From a virus: DNA of 48,515 nt. Below the pieces are notes generated by a model that was given only the letters and a program-made list of their open reading frames with translations, did no database searches and had not been told where the DNA came from. Location: IMG/VR virus record IMGVR_UViG_3300032092_000054, positions 1 through 48,515 of that record; one strand, 5' to 3'. This document shows positions 31,512 to 38,668 of this stretch, piece after piece (the stretch's first letter is position 1; every line of letters begins with the position of its first letter). The position numbers and the translations under genes were made by a program.

Positions 31512-32356
31512 TTGAAACAGGAAAAATTATAAATGGGGATTGTGTTGAGGTGATGGAAACATTACCTAAATCATCAATTGATTTAATTGTGACGAGTTGC
31601 CCATACGGTGTGGGCATCGCTTACGATGTACACGACGATGATGTTTATTTTGAAGAGTATTTAAAGTTCTCGGAGAATTGGTTAACCCAAGCATTTAGAG
31701 TATTAAAAGATGATGGTAGAATCGCGCTTAATATTCCCTATGAAATCAATCGCCAAGATAAAGGTGGGCGGATTTTCTTTGTGTCGGAGATATATCAATT
31801 AATGAAAAAAATTGGGTTTAAGTTTTTTGGTATTGTCGATTTAGAAGAAGATTCCCCACACCGAAGTAAGACAACCGCTTGGGGTTCGTGGATGAGTCCG
31901 TCGAGTCCATACATATATAACCCGAAGGAGTGTGTGATACTTGCTTACAAACACAAACACATTAAGATAGTAAAAGGTGAACCACAATGGAAAGGGGTTC
32001 CAACTCAAATAGAACAAGAGGACGGAACTTTCAAAACTAAAGTAGTTTATCAGGACGAAGATAAGAAAGAGTTTATGGAGTTGGTATTCGGACAATGGAA
32101 ATACCTGAACGACTCAAGACCAATGACTAAGGCGACCTTCTCAATGGACATTCCAACAAAGGCGATTAAGATATTATCTTATAAGAATGATGTGATATTG
32201 GACCCATTTGCTGGTAGTGGTACTAGTTTGGTCGCTGCGGAAATTTTGGGACGACAATGGATTGGTATTGAACTATCACCTAACTATTGTAAAGTTGCTG
32301 AGACAAGAGTAAACTACTTTAAAACTCTTGAAGAGATAAAAGAAGACCAACTTTAA
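31508..32356 (+). CDS. beta-class DNA methyltransferase with SCPY motif
   Basis: This 282-residue protein has motif IV as TSCPYG (about 31-36) before motif I (DPFAGSGTSLVAAEILG at about 234-250), the beta-class order. The family usually has (D/S)PPY; here the second position is cysteine. S-x-P-Y is more typical of N4-cytosine than N6-adenine enzymes. WGSWMSPSSPYIYNPKECVI is a target-side block seen in related enzymes. A terminator follows directly. Confidence 0.88.
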   Translation: MIETGKIINGDCVEVMETLPKSSIDLIVTSCPYGVGIAYDVHDDDVYFEEYLKFSENWLTQAFRVLKDDGRIALNIPYEINRQDKGGRIFFVSEIYQLMKKIGFKFFGIVDLEEDSPHRSKTTAWGSWMSPSSPYIYNPKECVILAYKHKHIKIVKGEPQWKGVPTQIEQEDGTFKTKVVYQDEDKKEFMELVFGQWKYLNDSRPMTKATFSMDIPTKAIKILSYKNDVILDPFAGSGTSLVAAEILGRQWIGIELSPNYCKVAETRVNYFKTLEEIKEDQL

Positions 32357-32368
32357 GTTGGTTTTTTT
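32347..32368 (+). terminator. terminator after methyltransferase
   Basis: CCAAC (32347-32351) pairs with GTTGG (32357-32361), followed by seven T residues. The methyltransferase stop lies in the loop. Confidence 0.7.
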
Positions 32369-32379
32369 ATTTTATATCA

Positions 32380-32386
32380 TATTTAT
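32380..32386 (+). promoter_or_regulatory. TATTTAT box (putative late promoter)
   Basis: TATTTAT lies only 5 bases before the ATG at 32392, giving a very short or absent leader. Confidence 0.4.
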
Positions 32387-32391
32387 TAGAT

Positions 32392-33786
32392 ATGAAAAAA
32401 ATACTTAAGGAATCAGGTATCAGAGATATTAATAAGTTAGCGGATAGATACAAAAAAGCAAAAATATATTTTCACCAAGACCTTGATGGAGTTACTACGG
32501 CTTTAGCCATGAAAAATTACTTGGAGAACCAAGGAATCCAAGTTGTTGATACAGAAGTAATACAATACGGAGATAGAGAATTTGCAGTTAAAAAAACTGA
32601 ATCGGAAGGAGATGTAATGCCGGTGTTGGTTGATTTTGCACACGGTAAACCAATGTTTGTTATTCATACAGACCACCACGATACACAAGCAGGTGCTGAA
32701 GATACAAAATCAGTTAGTTTTACACCATCAAGGTCAAATGTTAAAACCATATCACAAACAGTATCACCAAAAGAAATATTCACACCAGAAGACATTGAAC
32801 TAATATCAATGGTGGATTCTGCAGATTACGCCTCAAAAGACATCACAACAAAAGAAGTTATAACATATCTATTCAAGTTAGATAAAGACAAGTCATTTCA
32901 AAGAAACAAAACATTACTTGGATTAGTTACAAACAAATTATTGTTGGCGTTTAAAAACAAACCTGGTTTTTTAGAAGATATTGTTATGAATGCCCAACCA
33001 TCTTTGATTTCCATACTTAATAATATTAAGGGACAAATGAGAGATAGGGGGTTTGCAAACATTGAAAATTTGGAAAAAAACAAAGAAGGTTACATACAAC
33101 AAATGAAAAAAAGTCCAAATGTCACTGACTTAGGTAATATCATAGTTCAATACGGTGGAGGTTATATGGTTAAACCCGGTTCGTACGATAGATATACTCC
33201 GTTTGAAAACAATCCCGATGCTGACTTTTTGGTAATCGCATGGCCTTTGGGGTTAGTTCAAGCATCTTGTAATCCATTCAAAAAAGAAAGACAACTCAAA
33301 GGTGTTAATTTAGGTGAAGTTAAAGATGAGGTATTATCAAAGTGGGAAGGTCAGTTAAAACAAAGACAAATACCTTTATCAACAATTAAGTGGGTGTCCG
33401 AAATATCAGTAGGGGAAGGTTCTGTAGGTTTTACGTTTAAAGATTTCGTTGCGATTTACGGAAAAGATTTCAAAACTATGGATAATGGAAAAGAAATTTT
33501 GACTGAAATTGGATATTCTATGAACAAACACTTTGGTGAGTTAACAGAAGATGAAAAAGAGTTGTTGGATAATGTTACGGTAAATGCTTGGGATATAATT
33601 CAAGCAAATTCTGGTGGACATAAATGTATAACAAACATCTCGGGACTTAATTATTTGGGAAGAGGAAAAAGACCACCATATGAAAAACCAAAATACGGTG
33701 ATGAGGAAAAAGAATCATACGTCAAGTTTGTAAAAATGATTCAAAGTGAGTTTGTTAATGTTTTGAAACAAAAAATTAACGGGTAA
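32392..33786 (+). CDS. DHH-family phosphoesterase with putative targeting N-terminus
   Basis: This 464-residue protein has the DHH superfamily metal motifs: HQDLDGVTTALAM (about 24-36), VLVDFAHGKP, VIHTDHHDT (the DHH triad, about 90-98) and SMVDSADY. The family includes RecJ exonuclease, oligoribonucleases and pyrophosphatases. A C-terminal GGHKCITNISGLNYLG block resembles the substrate-binding GGH motif of DHHA1 domains. The N-terminus MKKILKE|SGI could be a short capsid-targeting propeptide. It would act on nucleic acid or nucleotide phosphodiesters. Confidence 0.88.
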   Translation: MKKILKESGIRDINKLADRYKKAKIYFHQDLDGVTTALAMKNYLENQGIQVVDTEVIQYGDREFAVKKTESEGDVMPVLVDFAHGKPMFVIHTDHHDTQAGAEDTKSVSFTPSRSNVKTISQTVSPKEIFTPEDIELISMVDSADYASKDITTKEVITYLFKLDKDKSFQRNKTLLGLVTNKLLLAFKNKPGFLEDIVMNAQPSLISILNNIKGQMRDRGFANIENLEKNKEGYIQQMKKSPNVTDLGNIIVQYGGGYMVKPGSYDRYTPFENNPDADFLVIAWPLGLVQASCNPFKKERQLKGVNLGEVKDEVLSKWEGQLKQRQIPLSTIKWVSEISVGEGSVGFTFKDFVAIYGKDFKTMDNGKEILTEIGYSMNKHFGELTEDEKELLDNVTVNAWDIIQANSGGHKCITNISGLNYLGRGKRPPYEKPKYGDEEKESYVKFVKMIQSEFVNVLKQKING

Positions 33787-34129
33787 CATCCATTTTAATC
33801 AAATCACCCTCTTCAATACCTAACCTTTCACAGGTTCCACCCTCAAGTTCCAAAACCAAATCTCCAAAACCTTCGTAGTTTGGACAATTTTTTTCGTAAC
33901 AAGGCTCGCAGTTTGAATGAATTTTTGTAATTTCGTTTCCATCTATAAAAATTATATCAAGTGGAATCAAACAATCTCTCATCCAAAAAGAATGGTTACC
34001 AGAACCCATAAGAAATAACATTCCATCAAAACCCTTGTTGAACCTTTGTTTCATCATACCATTTTGAATGGTATCTCTTGTGGCAGCAATCTTAACTTTG
34101 AACTTCGAACTATTTATATCTATAATCAT
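33776..34129 (-). CDS. DUF192 family protein
   Basis: This 117-residue protein matches DUF192: NGMMKQRF, FWMRDCLIPLDIIFIDGNEI, NCEPCYEKNCPNY, LELEGGTCERLGIEEGDLI. The family is widespread in bacteria and some phages; its function is not established. It overlaps the end of the DHH gene, and a reverse-strand TATTTAT (34134-34140) lies 4 bases upstream. Confidence 0.88.
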   Translation of the reverse strand: MIIDINSSKFKVKIAATRDTIQNGMMKQRFNKGFDGMLFLMGSGNHSFWMRDCLIPLDIIFIDGNEITKIHSNCEPCYEKNCPNYEGFGDLVLELEGGTCERLGIEEGDLIKMDVTR

Positions 34130-34150
34130 ATCAATAAATATAACAAAAAA

Positions 34151-34582
34151 ATGGAATTGAAAAGATATTCAGGTGTTTTAATCAGATGTCAAGACAAGGT
34201 ATTACTTTGTAAAAGAAGTATGGATGAAGATTCAAGACCTGGTGAATGGTCAGTTCCTTGTGGTCACCAAGAAAAAAATGAAAATAAATTATCCTGTGCC
34301 GTTAGGGAACTATTTGAAGAAACCAGTATCAAACTTGAACCTGATGATTTAAAATATATCGGTGGTATCAAAACTATGGATAATAAAAATAATTTTGTGA
34401 GGGGGATTATGAGTTTATTTTTGTATGACTCAGATGAAGAAATTGTTCCTGATTTGGTGGGGGCGAAAGATGGTGAAGAACACGAAGATTATGGATATTT
34501 TGGATTGGATGATTTACCAAGTCCAATCGGAGATGGTATAACTGAGATAATTAACACAGTATTATTTAAAAAATGGACATAA
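34151..34582 (+). CDS. Nudix hydrolase
   Basis: This 143-residue protein has the complete Nudix box: GHQEKNENKLSCAVRELFEE (about 38-57), fitting GX5EX7REUXEE. It hydrolyses nucleoside diphosphates linked to another moiety; the substrate cannot be read from sequence. I chose ATG 34151 (MELKRYSGVLI) because the family fold starts there. A TATTTAT box at 34111-34117 lies 33 bases upstream, inside the divergent DUF192 gene. Confidence 0.92.
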   Translation: MELKRYSGVLIRCQDKVLLCKRSMDEDSRPGEWSVPCGHQEKNENKLSCAVRELFEETSIKLEPDDLKYIGGIKTMDNKNNFVRGIMSLFLYDSDEEIVPDLVGAKDGEEHEDYGYFGLDDLPSPIGDGITEIINTVLFKKWT

Positions 34583-34884
34583 TAGTAGATAGACCACAGT
34601 TAGTTAGAACGGTATTATTATATCTGAATATTAATTTCGGAGATTTAACACCAAAGAAAGATAAAGACCAACCAAACTTAGTATTTTATTTAAATGATAA
34701 TAATCAGGATTTAATGGAATACGATGAAAAAACTGAAGATATTTGGATTGATTATAACCAAATTTGGTCAAAAATTGAATCGTTATTTAGCCTTAACTAT
34801 TTTGAAGTTCAATCAATTATGAGTATATGGTTGAAAGATACTTACAAATTGGAGGGAGTAAAATGTGAGGCTCAATGGGGGTAG
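34573..34884 (+). CDS. phage paralogue family B, member 1
   Basis: This 103-residue member begins MDIIVDRPQLVRTVLLYLNI, almost identical to array A, which lies 14 kb away. It overlaps the Nudix gene by 10 bases. It stops inside the unique stretch, and a decayed second repeat copy follows outside the frame. Function is unknown. Confidence 0.75.
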   Translation: MDIIVDRPQLVRTVLLYLNINFGDLTPKKDKDQPNLVFYLNDNNQDLMEYDEKTEDIWIDYNQIWSKIESLFSLNYFEVQSIMSIWLKDTYKLEGVKCEAQWG

Positions 34885-34921
34885 TATTTTGCGTGAGATT
34901 AACATTAAAATTTAACATAAT

Positions 34922-35278
34922 ATGAACATAATAATAGATAGACCACAATTAGTTAATGTTGTTAAATTATATCTAACAAACACATTCGGAAATTTAACAA
35001 CAAAAACCACTTTCAGATACCCTAAATCTGTTTTTTATTTAAGTTCTGACAATAAGATTATTATGGAACACGATAAAAAAAATAAAGAGATTTGGTTTGA
35101 CTATGATAACATTTGGTCAAAATTGGAATCTTTTTTTTATCTTAATAATGATGATATTCAGTTAATTATGAAAGATTGGTTGGAGGAACATTACAATTTG
35201 AATAAAGTCACACTGCACGTTGCAGAAACTCTTGAACATCTTTTGTTGGAGGAACATTACAAATTTAACATAAAATGA
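34922..35278 (+). CDS. phage paralogue family B, member 2
   Basis: This 118-residue member (MNIIIDRPQLVNVVKLYLTN, NIWSKLESFFYLNNDDIQLI) has a second repeat copy that falls in frame because the period is 66, giving a repeated LEEHYNL / LEEHYKF. It overlaps the next member by 4 bases. Confidence 0.75.
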   Translation: MNIIIDRPQLVNVVKLYLTNTFGNLTTKTTFRYPKSVFYLSSDNKIIMEHDKKNKEIWFDYDNIWSKLESFFYLNNDDIQLIMKDWLEEHYNLNKVTLHVAETLEHLLLEEHYKFNIK

Positions 35279-35601
35279 ACATAATAGTAAATCAACCAAA
35301 ATTAGTTAATGTTGTTAAATTATATCTAAGAAAATCATTCGGAAATTTAACACCAAAAACCGACCCCAAATCTCCCAATTCAATTTTTTATGTAAATTCT
35401 GATAATAAGATTTTTATGGAATACGATGAAAAAAAAGAATATGTTTGGATTGATAATTACCTAATTTGGTCAAAATTGGAATCGTTATTTTATATTGATT
35501 ATGAAGATATTCAGTTAATTATGAAGGACTGGTTAGAGGAACATTACAATTTGAGCGGAATTACACCTCATTCAAGAATACAGCGAAAATGGTTTCGTTA
35601 G
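35275..35601 (+). CDS. phage paralogue family B, member 3
   Basis: This 108-residue member (MNIIVNQPKLVNVVKLYLRK) has its stop TAG formed by the first bases of the second repeat copy (GTTAGAGG). That copy and the third copy are therefore entirely non-coding but still keep the 65-base period. Confidence 0.75.
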   Translation: MNIIVNQPKLVNVVKLYLRKSFGNLTPKTDPKSPNSIFYVNSDNKIFMEYDEKKEYVWIDNYLIWSKLESLFYIDYEDIQLIMKDWLEEHYNLSGITPHSRIQRKWFR

Positions 35602-35741
35602 AGGAGCATTACAATTTGAGCGGAATTACACCCCTCGCCTTTAACGGTTCGGCTTGGTGGAGTTTTAGGGGCATTACAATTTAAATAAAATAAAAAAATG
35701 AAAAAATTAAGATGAAATATTCACTTTTTCAAAATATGTTA

Positions 35742-35843
35742 TATTTATCTTATCATAATATCAGCCAACAAACCCCCTATATTTAGTTGGTTTATACGTT
35801 AAACCCCACCTTCAGATTAGTTTTTGTTAGGTGGGGTTTTTTA
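35742..35843 (+). ncRNA. candidate small RNA between TATTTAT box and terminator
   Basis: The region 35602-35871 holds no gene. After the repeat remnants there is a TATTTAT box (35742-35748), a hairpin with CCAAC (35765-35769) and GTTGG (35786-35790), and then a strong terminator (35801-35843). A transcript of about 90 bases would result. No known RNA family is recognised, so this could also be just the leader or an unused promoter. Confidence 0.25.
35801..35843 (+). terminator. terminator upstream of smpB
   Basis: AAACCCCACCT (35801-35811) pairs with AGGTGGGGTTT (35829-35839) in an 11-bp stem, followed by T residues. Confidence 0.85.
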
Positions 35844-35859
35844 TTTCAAATGTTTTTTG

Positions 35860-35867
35860 TAACTTTG
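35860..35867 (+). promoter_or_regulatory. Bacteroidetes-type -7 element TAACTTTG before smpB
   Basis: TAACTTTG ends 4 bases before the smpB ATG, which would give a leaderless or nearly leaderless message. No clear -33 TTTG is seen. Confidence 0.4.
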
Positions 35868-35871
35868 GGGG

Positions 35872-36306
35872 ATGAAACAGACCATAAATATTATTAACAA
35901 GAAGGCAAAATTTGACTATTACTTTCTTCGTCAGGAGCAGGCAGGTATTCAATTGGTTGGGTCCGAAGTAAAGGCGGTCAGAGCGGGTCAGGTATCACTC
36001 GTTGATAGTTACTGTATGTTTCAAGGAGATGAACTGTTCGTCGTTGGTATGAATATACCGGGTAACAATACCGCATACTCACACGAACCTTTAAGACATC
36101 GTAAGTTGTTACTCAAACGAAAAGAGTTGGATAAGTTAAAGAAAGAACTCATTAAGGGTGTAACAATCATACCAACAAGATTGTATTTAAATGAGAGAGG
36201 GTTTTTTAAGGTTGAGGTTTCGGTATGTAAAGGTAAGAAAGAATACGATAAACGCAACACAATCAAGGAGAGAGATGTTTCACGACAATTAAATTTGGTG
36301 GATTGA
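35872..36306 (+). CDS. smpB: SsrA-binding protein SmpB
   Basis: This 144-residue protein matches SmpB along its length: INIINKKAKFDYYFLRQEQA, GIQLVGSEVKAVRAGQVSL, HEPLRHRKLLLKRKELDKL, IIPTRLYLNERGFFKVEVSV and the basic tail KGKKEYDKRNTIKERD. It binds tmRNA and the ribosome in trans-translation. No tmRNA was found in the window, so it may act with the host tmRNA. The start is fixed by the family N-terminus. Confidence 0.96.
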   Translation: MKQTINIINKKAKFDYYFLRQEQAGIQLVGSEVKAVRAGQVSLVDSYCMFQGDELFVVGMNIPGNNTAYSHEPLRHRKLLLKRKELDKLKKELIKGVTIIPTRLYLNERGFFKVEVSVCKGKKEYDKRNTIKERDVSRQLNLVD

Positions 36307-36325
36307 AAACGTTTATATATCTTTG
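36294..36325 (+). promoter_or_regulatory. Bacteroidetes-type promoter TTTGGT-N18-TATCTTTG
   Basis: A -33 TTTGGT (36294-36299) inside the smpB end and a -7 TATCTTTG (36318-36325) precede the ATG at 36346 by 20 bases. Confidence 0.7.
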
Positions 36326-36345
36326 TAAAACCAAAAACATAAATC

Positions 36346-36687
36346 ATGAAAGAAACACTTAAAGCAGCTATGATTATTCTTCAAAATTCTACATACGGTA
36401 CTATGGGTAAAGGCTGTGATGAAGAACTTAAACAAGAAACACTTGAAGAAGCGGCTAAAAGAACTTACCAAAAAGGATTACAAGATGATATAGATTTATC
36501 TTTTTATGATGGAGTTAGGTTAGGTTCTAAATGGCAATCTGAAAGAATGTATAGTGAAGAAGAACAATTAAACTTATTAAATAAGTATAACGAGTATCTA
36601 TTTACTTTCATCGATAAAGATGTAGTTGGTATTGGGGTTGAAGAAGAAGATGTTATAAAATGGTTTGAACAATTTAAAAAGAAGTAA
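36346..36687 (+). CDS. unknown 113-residue protein
   Basis: This acidic helical protein (LEEAAKRTYQKGLQDDIDLS, GSKWQSERMYSEEEQLNLL, VIKWFEQFKKK) has a WQxERMYSEEE block that I recall from many phage proteins of Bacteroidetes; function is unknown. It has its own host-type promoter and begins a run of small genes. Confidence 0.7.
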   Translation: MKETLKAAMIILQNSTYGTMGKGCDEELKQETLEEAAKRTYQKGLQDDIDLSFYDGVRLGSKWQSERMYSEEEQLNLLNKYNEYLFTFIDKDVVGIGVEEEDVIKWFEQFKKK

Positions 36688-36689
36688 AC

Positions 36690-36797
36690 ATGAGAAAAGG
36701 AATTGATGATATCTTTTTTGTTGTCGGAGCAGTATTCTGTGTGACAGTGATAATTCTAAAAGTAGTTGTAACAATCTCTAATGTATTTCTATTATGA
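36690..36797 (+). CDS. small membrane peptide
   Basis: This 35-residue peptide (MRKGIDDIFFVVGAVFCVTV) is one membrane segment with a positively charged N-terminus. It overlaps the next small gene by 4 bases (ATGA). Confidence 0.5.
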   Translation: MRKGIDDIFFVVGAVFCVTVIILKVVVTISNVFLL

Positions 36798-36892
36798 CAA
36801 CAGGACAAGCAATCTATTTTATCTGTATGACAGGGATTTGTCTATACTTAATTTATTGTATGATTTTTAAAGACGGTAAACTCGGAAAATAA
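36794..36892 (+). CDS. small membrane peptide
   Basis: This 32-residue peptide (YFICMTGICLYLIYCMIF core) ends in KDGKLGK. Start and stop overlap the neighbouring genes by 4 bases and 1 base, which supports it as a real gene. Confidence 0.5.
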   Translation: MTTGQAIYFICMTGICLYLIYCMIFKDGKLGK

Positions 36893-37170
36893 TGAAAACA
36901 TTCTCAATCAAAATACAACACGAAACATTCGGAACACTCATAAACGAGAATATTGCAGATGCGATACAGTTCAAACTTTTCCTAAAGGCAATCCATGCGT
37001 CATTGGAACTAAAAGACGACCTATCATTTTTTAACGGAGAGGATTTTCTATTCCATATACCCTTTAAATTTTTGAAAGAGTCCCTTATAATTACATCCGT
37101 TAATGAGGTAGAACTCGCCCAACGCATGAAAAGCAAAGTTGAGGCATTAGTGACAAAAGAAACGCGATGA
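36892..37170 (+). CDS. unknown 92-residue protein
   Basis: This small alpha/beta protein (KTFSIKIQHETFGTLINENI, FHIPFKFLKESLIITSVNEV) is coupled to both neighbours by overlaps. No family is recognised. Confidence 0.65.
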   Translation: MKTFSIKIQHETFGTLINENIADAIQFKLFLKAIHASLELKDDLSFFNGEDFLFHIPFKFLKESLIITSVNEVELAQRMKSKVEALVTKETR

Positions 37171-37688
37171 ACAAAAAAGTATCTTTGGTAATAATCCCAA
37201 AGCCAAAAGAAGAGATTACACAAGGTAAAACAATTATGGGTAAAGATGGTAAGATGACCATTGCTACTTATGACCATACAGTAAAGGAAGAACTAAAATC
37301 TGGTTTCACTCCTGTTGAGTATTATTTTGTGGATGACCAACCAATTTTACCAAACAACTACTACATCTCCTATGAGAATGGTCCCACATTAAAAATGCAC
37401 ACCGAAATAGACCACGTACTGAGTAAAGGTCAATTCAAAAAAGGTGAACGTAGGGTGCATCTCACAGAAAAAGATGCGTTTTGGTTTTATAACCCTGATA
37501 CTAAAGAACATTTTGATTTCGCCCCTTGGCATTTGAATGAAATTGTTGATAAAGGATTTACTTGTTTTGTCAAAGAAAAAGATAATGAATGTAATGGAGA
37601 GACATGTTTAAATTGTAACTGTCACGAATTCAAAGATGAAAACTTTATTCCTGAAAAATATAAAGATAAGTTTGTGGTTGTCGTTTAA
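37167..37688 (+). CDS. unknown 173-residue protein with cysteine cluster
   Basis: It starts VSLVIIPKPKEEITQGKTIM and near the C-terminus has CNGETCLNCNC (about 150-160), a possible metal site, after FCVKEKDN-like residues. No family is recognised. It is coupled to the previous gene by a 4-base overlap. Confidence 0.65.
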   Translation: MNKKVSLVIIPKPKEEITQGKTIMGKDGKMTIATYDHTVKEELKSGFTPVEYYFVDDQPILPNNYYISYENGPTLKMHTEIDHVLSKGQFKKGERRVHLTEKDAFWFYNPDTKEHFDFAPWHLNEIVDKGFTCFVKEKDNECNGETCLNCNCHEFKDENFIPEKYKDKFVVVV

Positions 37689-37702
37689 AGTTCATACATT
37701 TG
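37671..37702 (+). promoter_or_regulatory. Bacteroidetes-type promoter TTTGTG-N18-TACATTTG
   Basis: The -33 TTTGTG is at 37671-37676 and the -7 TACATTTG at 37695-37702. The leader to the ATG at 37724 is about 20 bases. Confidence 0.65.
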
Positions 37703-37723
37703 TAGAACCAAAAACGATAAACT

Positions 37724-37945
37724 ATGATAACTGTTGAAAAAGACACCCAAATCACAATTGTTTGTACCTTCGAAGGTCAAAACGACAACGAGTTTTTTGA
37801 TTTTGATGTGAGTAAAAAAGGAGACGTATTAAGGTCGGAGAATTTATATAATGAACTTTCTTTTGAATCTAAAGTATTGTCTGTAAATTATTTCATCGGT
37901 GAAACATTCGTAAAAGGATATTCTAAAATTTTAAATTGTAATTAA
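37724..37945 (+). CDS. small unknown protein
   Basis: This 73-residue beta-rich protein (TQITIVCTFEGQNDNEFFDF, VLSVNYFIGETFVKGYSKIL) is preceded by a host-type promoter. No family is recognised. Confidence 0.65.
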   Translation: MITVEKDTQITIVCTFEGQNDNEFFDFDVSKKGDVLRSENLYNELSFESKVLSVNYFIGETFVKGYSKILNCN

Positions 37946-37946
37946 T

Positions 37947-38153
37947 ATGGAAACACCAATTCAGAAGGCGATAAAAATTTGTGATGAACTTCTAATAGAA
38001 CTAGAAGTTATGTCAAGAACCAATTATGACGGTGCTCAGTCACGTATTGAAATGGTTCAAACCATATCAAGTAAAATCCGCTCACTTGTTGATGACGAGA
38101 AGGAGATGATTAATCAGATTTATTCAAATTGCGAAAAAATTAAAGTTCAGTAA
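37947..38153 (+). CDS. small helical protein
   Basis: This 68-residue, fully helical protein (AIKICDELLIELEVMSRTNY, MVQTISSKIRSLVDDEKEMI) overlaps the lipoprotein start by one base. No family is recognised. Confidence 0.6.
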   Translation: METPIQKAIKICDELLIELEVMSRTNYDGAQSRIEMVQTISSKIRSLVDDEKEMINQIYSNCEKIKVQ

Positions 38154-38596
38154 TGGTGAAAAAGTTTATTGTCATTTTGTCAGTTGTTTTGGGTTCTATG
38201 ACATCTTGTCAGAAGGAAGAACCTATAGAGCCTCCTACATATAATCAAATAGACCAACCGCCAACTAACGACATTCCTAAATTTGCTGGCTCCACTTGGG
38301 TAATTTATAAGTTTCAAACTCTTCATTTGCTTACACAACCTGAAATCGTTTCTGATACCTTGAGGTTTGTTAACAACACTGAGTTAACTTATAATAATAT
38401 TGCGTGTGAATACGCTTTTTACCCAAGTGGATATCTGTGGTATTTTGAACTTAAACAAACTCCGAGATTTGTTGGTAGTATAAATGCGTTTTTAAGTGAA
38501 GGACCAATCAATTACGGTGAGATTTTACAACAAGAATTTACTAACGTATATATTAGAAATCAAAAATGGTCAGTTTGGATGAAAAAAATAAATTGA
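38153..38596 (+). CDS. putative lipoprotein
   Basis: This 147-residue protein has a signal peptide of the lipoprotein type: KKFIVILSVVLGSMTSC, with cysteine 19 as the probable lipidated residue. A proline-rich linker and a small globular domain (STWVIYKFQTLHLLTQPEIV, YPSGYLWYFELK) follow. Phage-encoded lipoproteins often block superinfection by masking a receptor; that role is only inferred here. Confidence 0.75.
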   Translation: MVKKFIVILSVVLGSMTSCQKEEPIEPPTYNQIDQPPTNDIPKFAGSTWVIYKFQTLHLLTQPEIVSDTLRFVNNTELTYNNIACEYAFYPSGYLWYFELKQTPRFVGSINAFLSEGPINYGEILQQEFTNVYIRNQKWSVWMKKIN

Positions 38597-38601
38597 CCCT
38601 A

Positions 38602-38630
38602 TTGACCTTTTAAACCACAATTATTATACT
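38602..38630 (+). promoter_or_regulatory. TTGACC-N17-TATACT promoter before Ro60
   Basis: TTGACC (38602-38607) and TATACT (38625-38630) have a 17-base spacer. They lie 38 bases before the Ro60 ATG. The same layout occurs before the Y RNAs and at 25209. Confidence 0.6.
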
Positions 38631-38668
38631 TTCAAAACAAGTTCGTCAAATAAAAAAATTGTACTAAT

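Larger units (their letters stand above)
34573..35690 (+). repeat. tandem paralogue array B with CRISPR-sized repeat-spacer units
   Basis: Three more members of the family in array A lie in tandem. The clearest repeat units are at the end: 36-base copies starting at 35532 and 35597 (GTTAGAGGAACATTACAATT and GTTAGAGGAGCATTACAATT) and a third partial copy at 35662, each separated by 29 unique bases (period 65). The member at 34922 has copies at 35179 and 35245 (period 66). The member at 34573 has a decayed second copy near 34894. The last copies are outside any reading frame. Confidence 0.75.

Noticed and set aside
37671-37945. TTTG / TAnnTTTG-like sequences inside other coding regions
   Set aside because: In AT-rich DNA these are frequent; only those with correct spacing before a start codon are listed.
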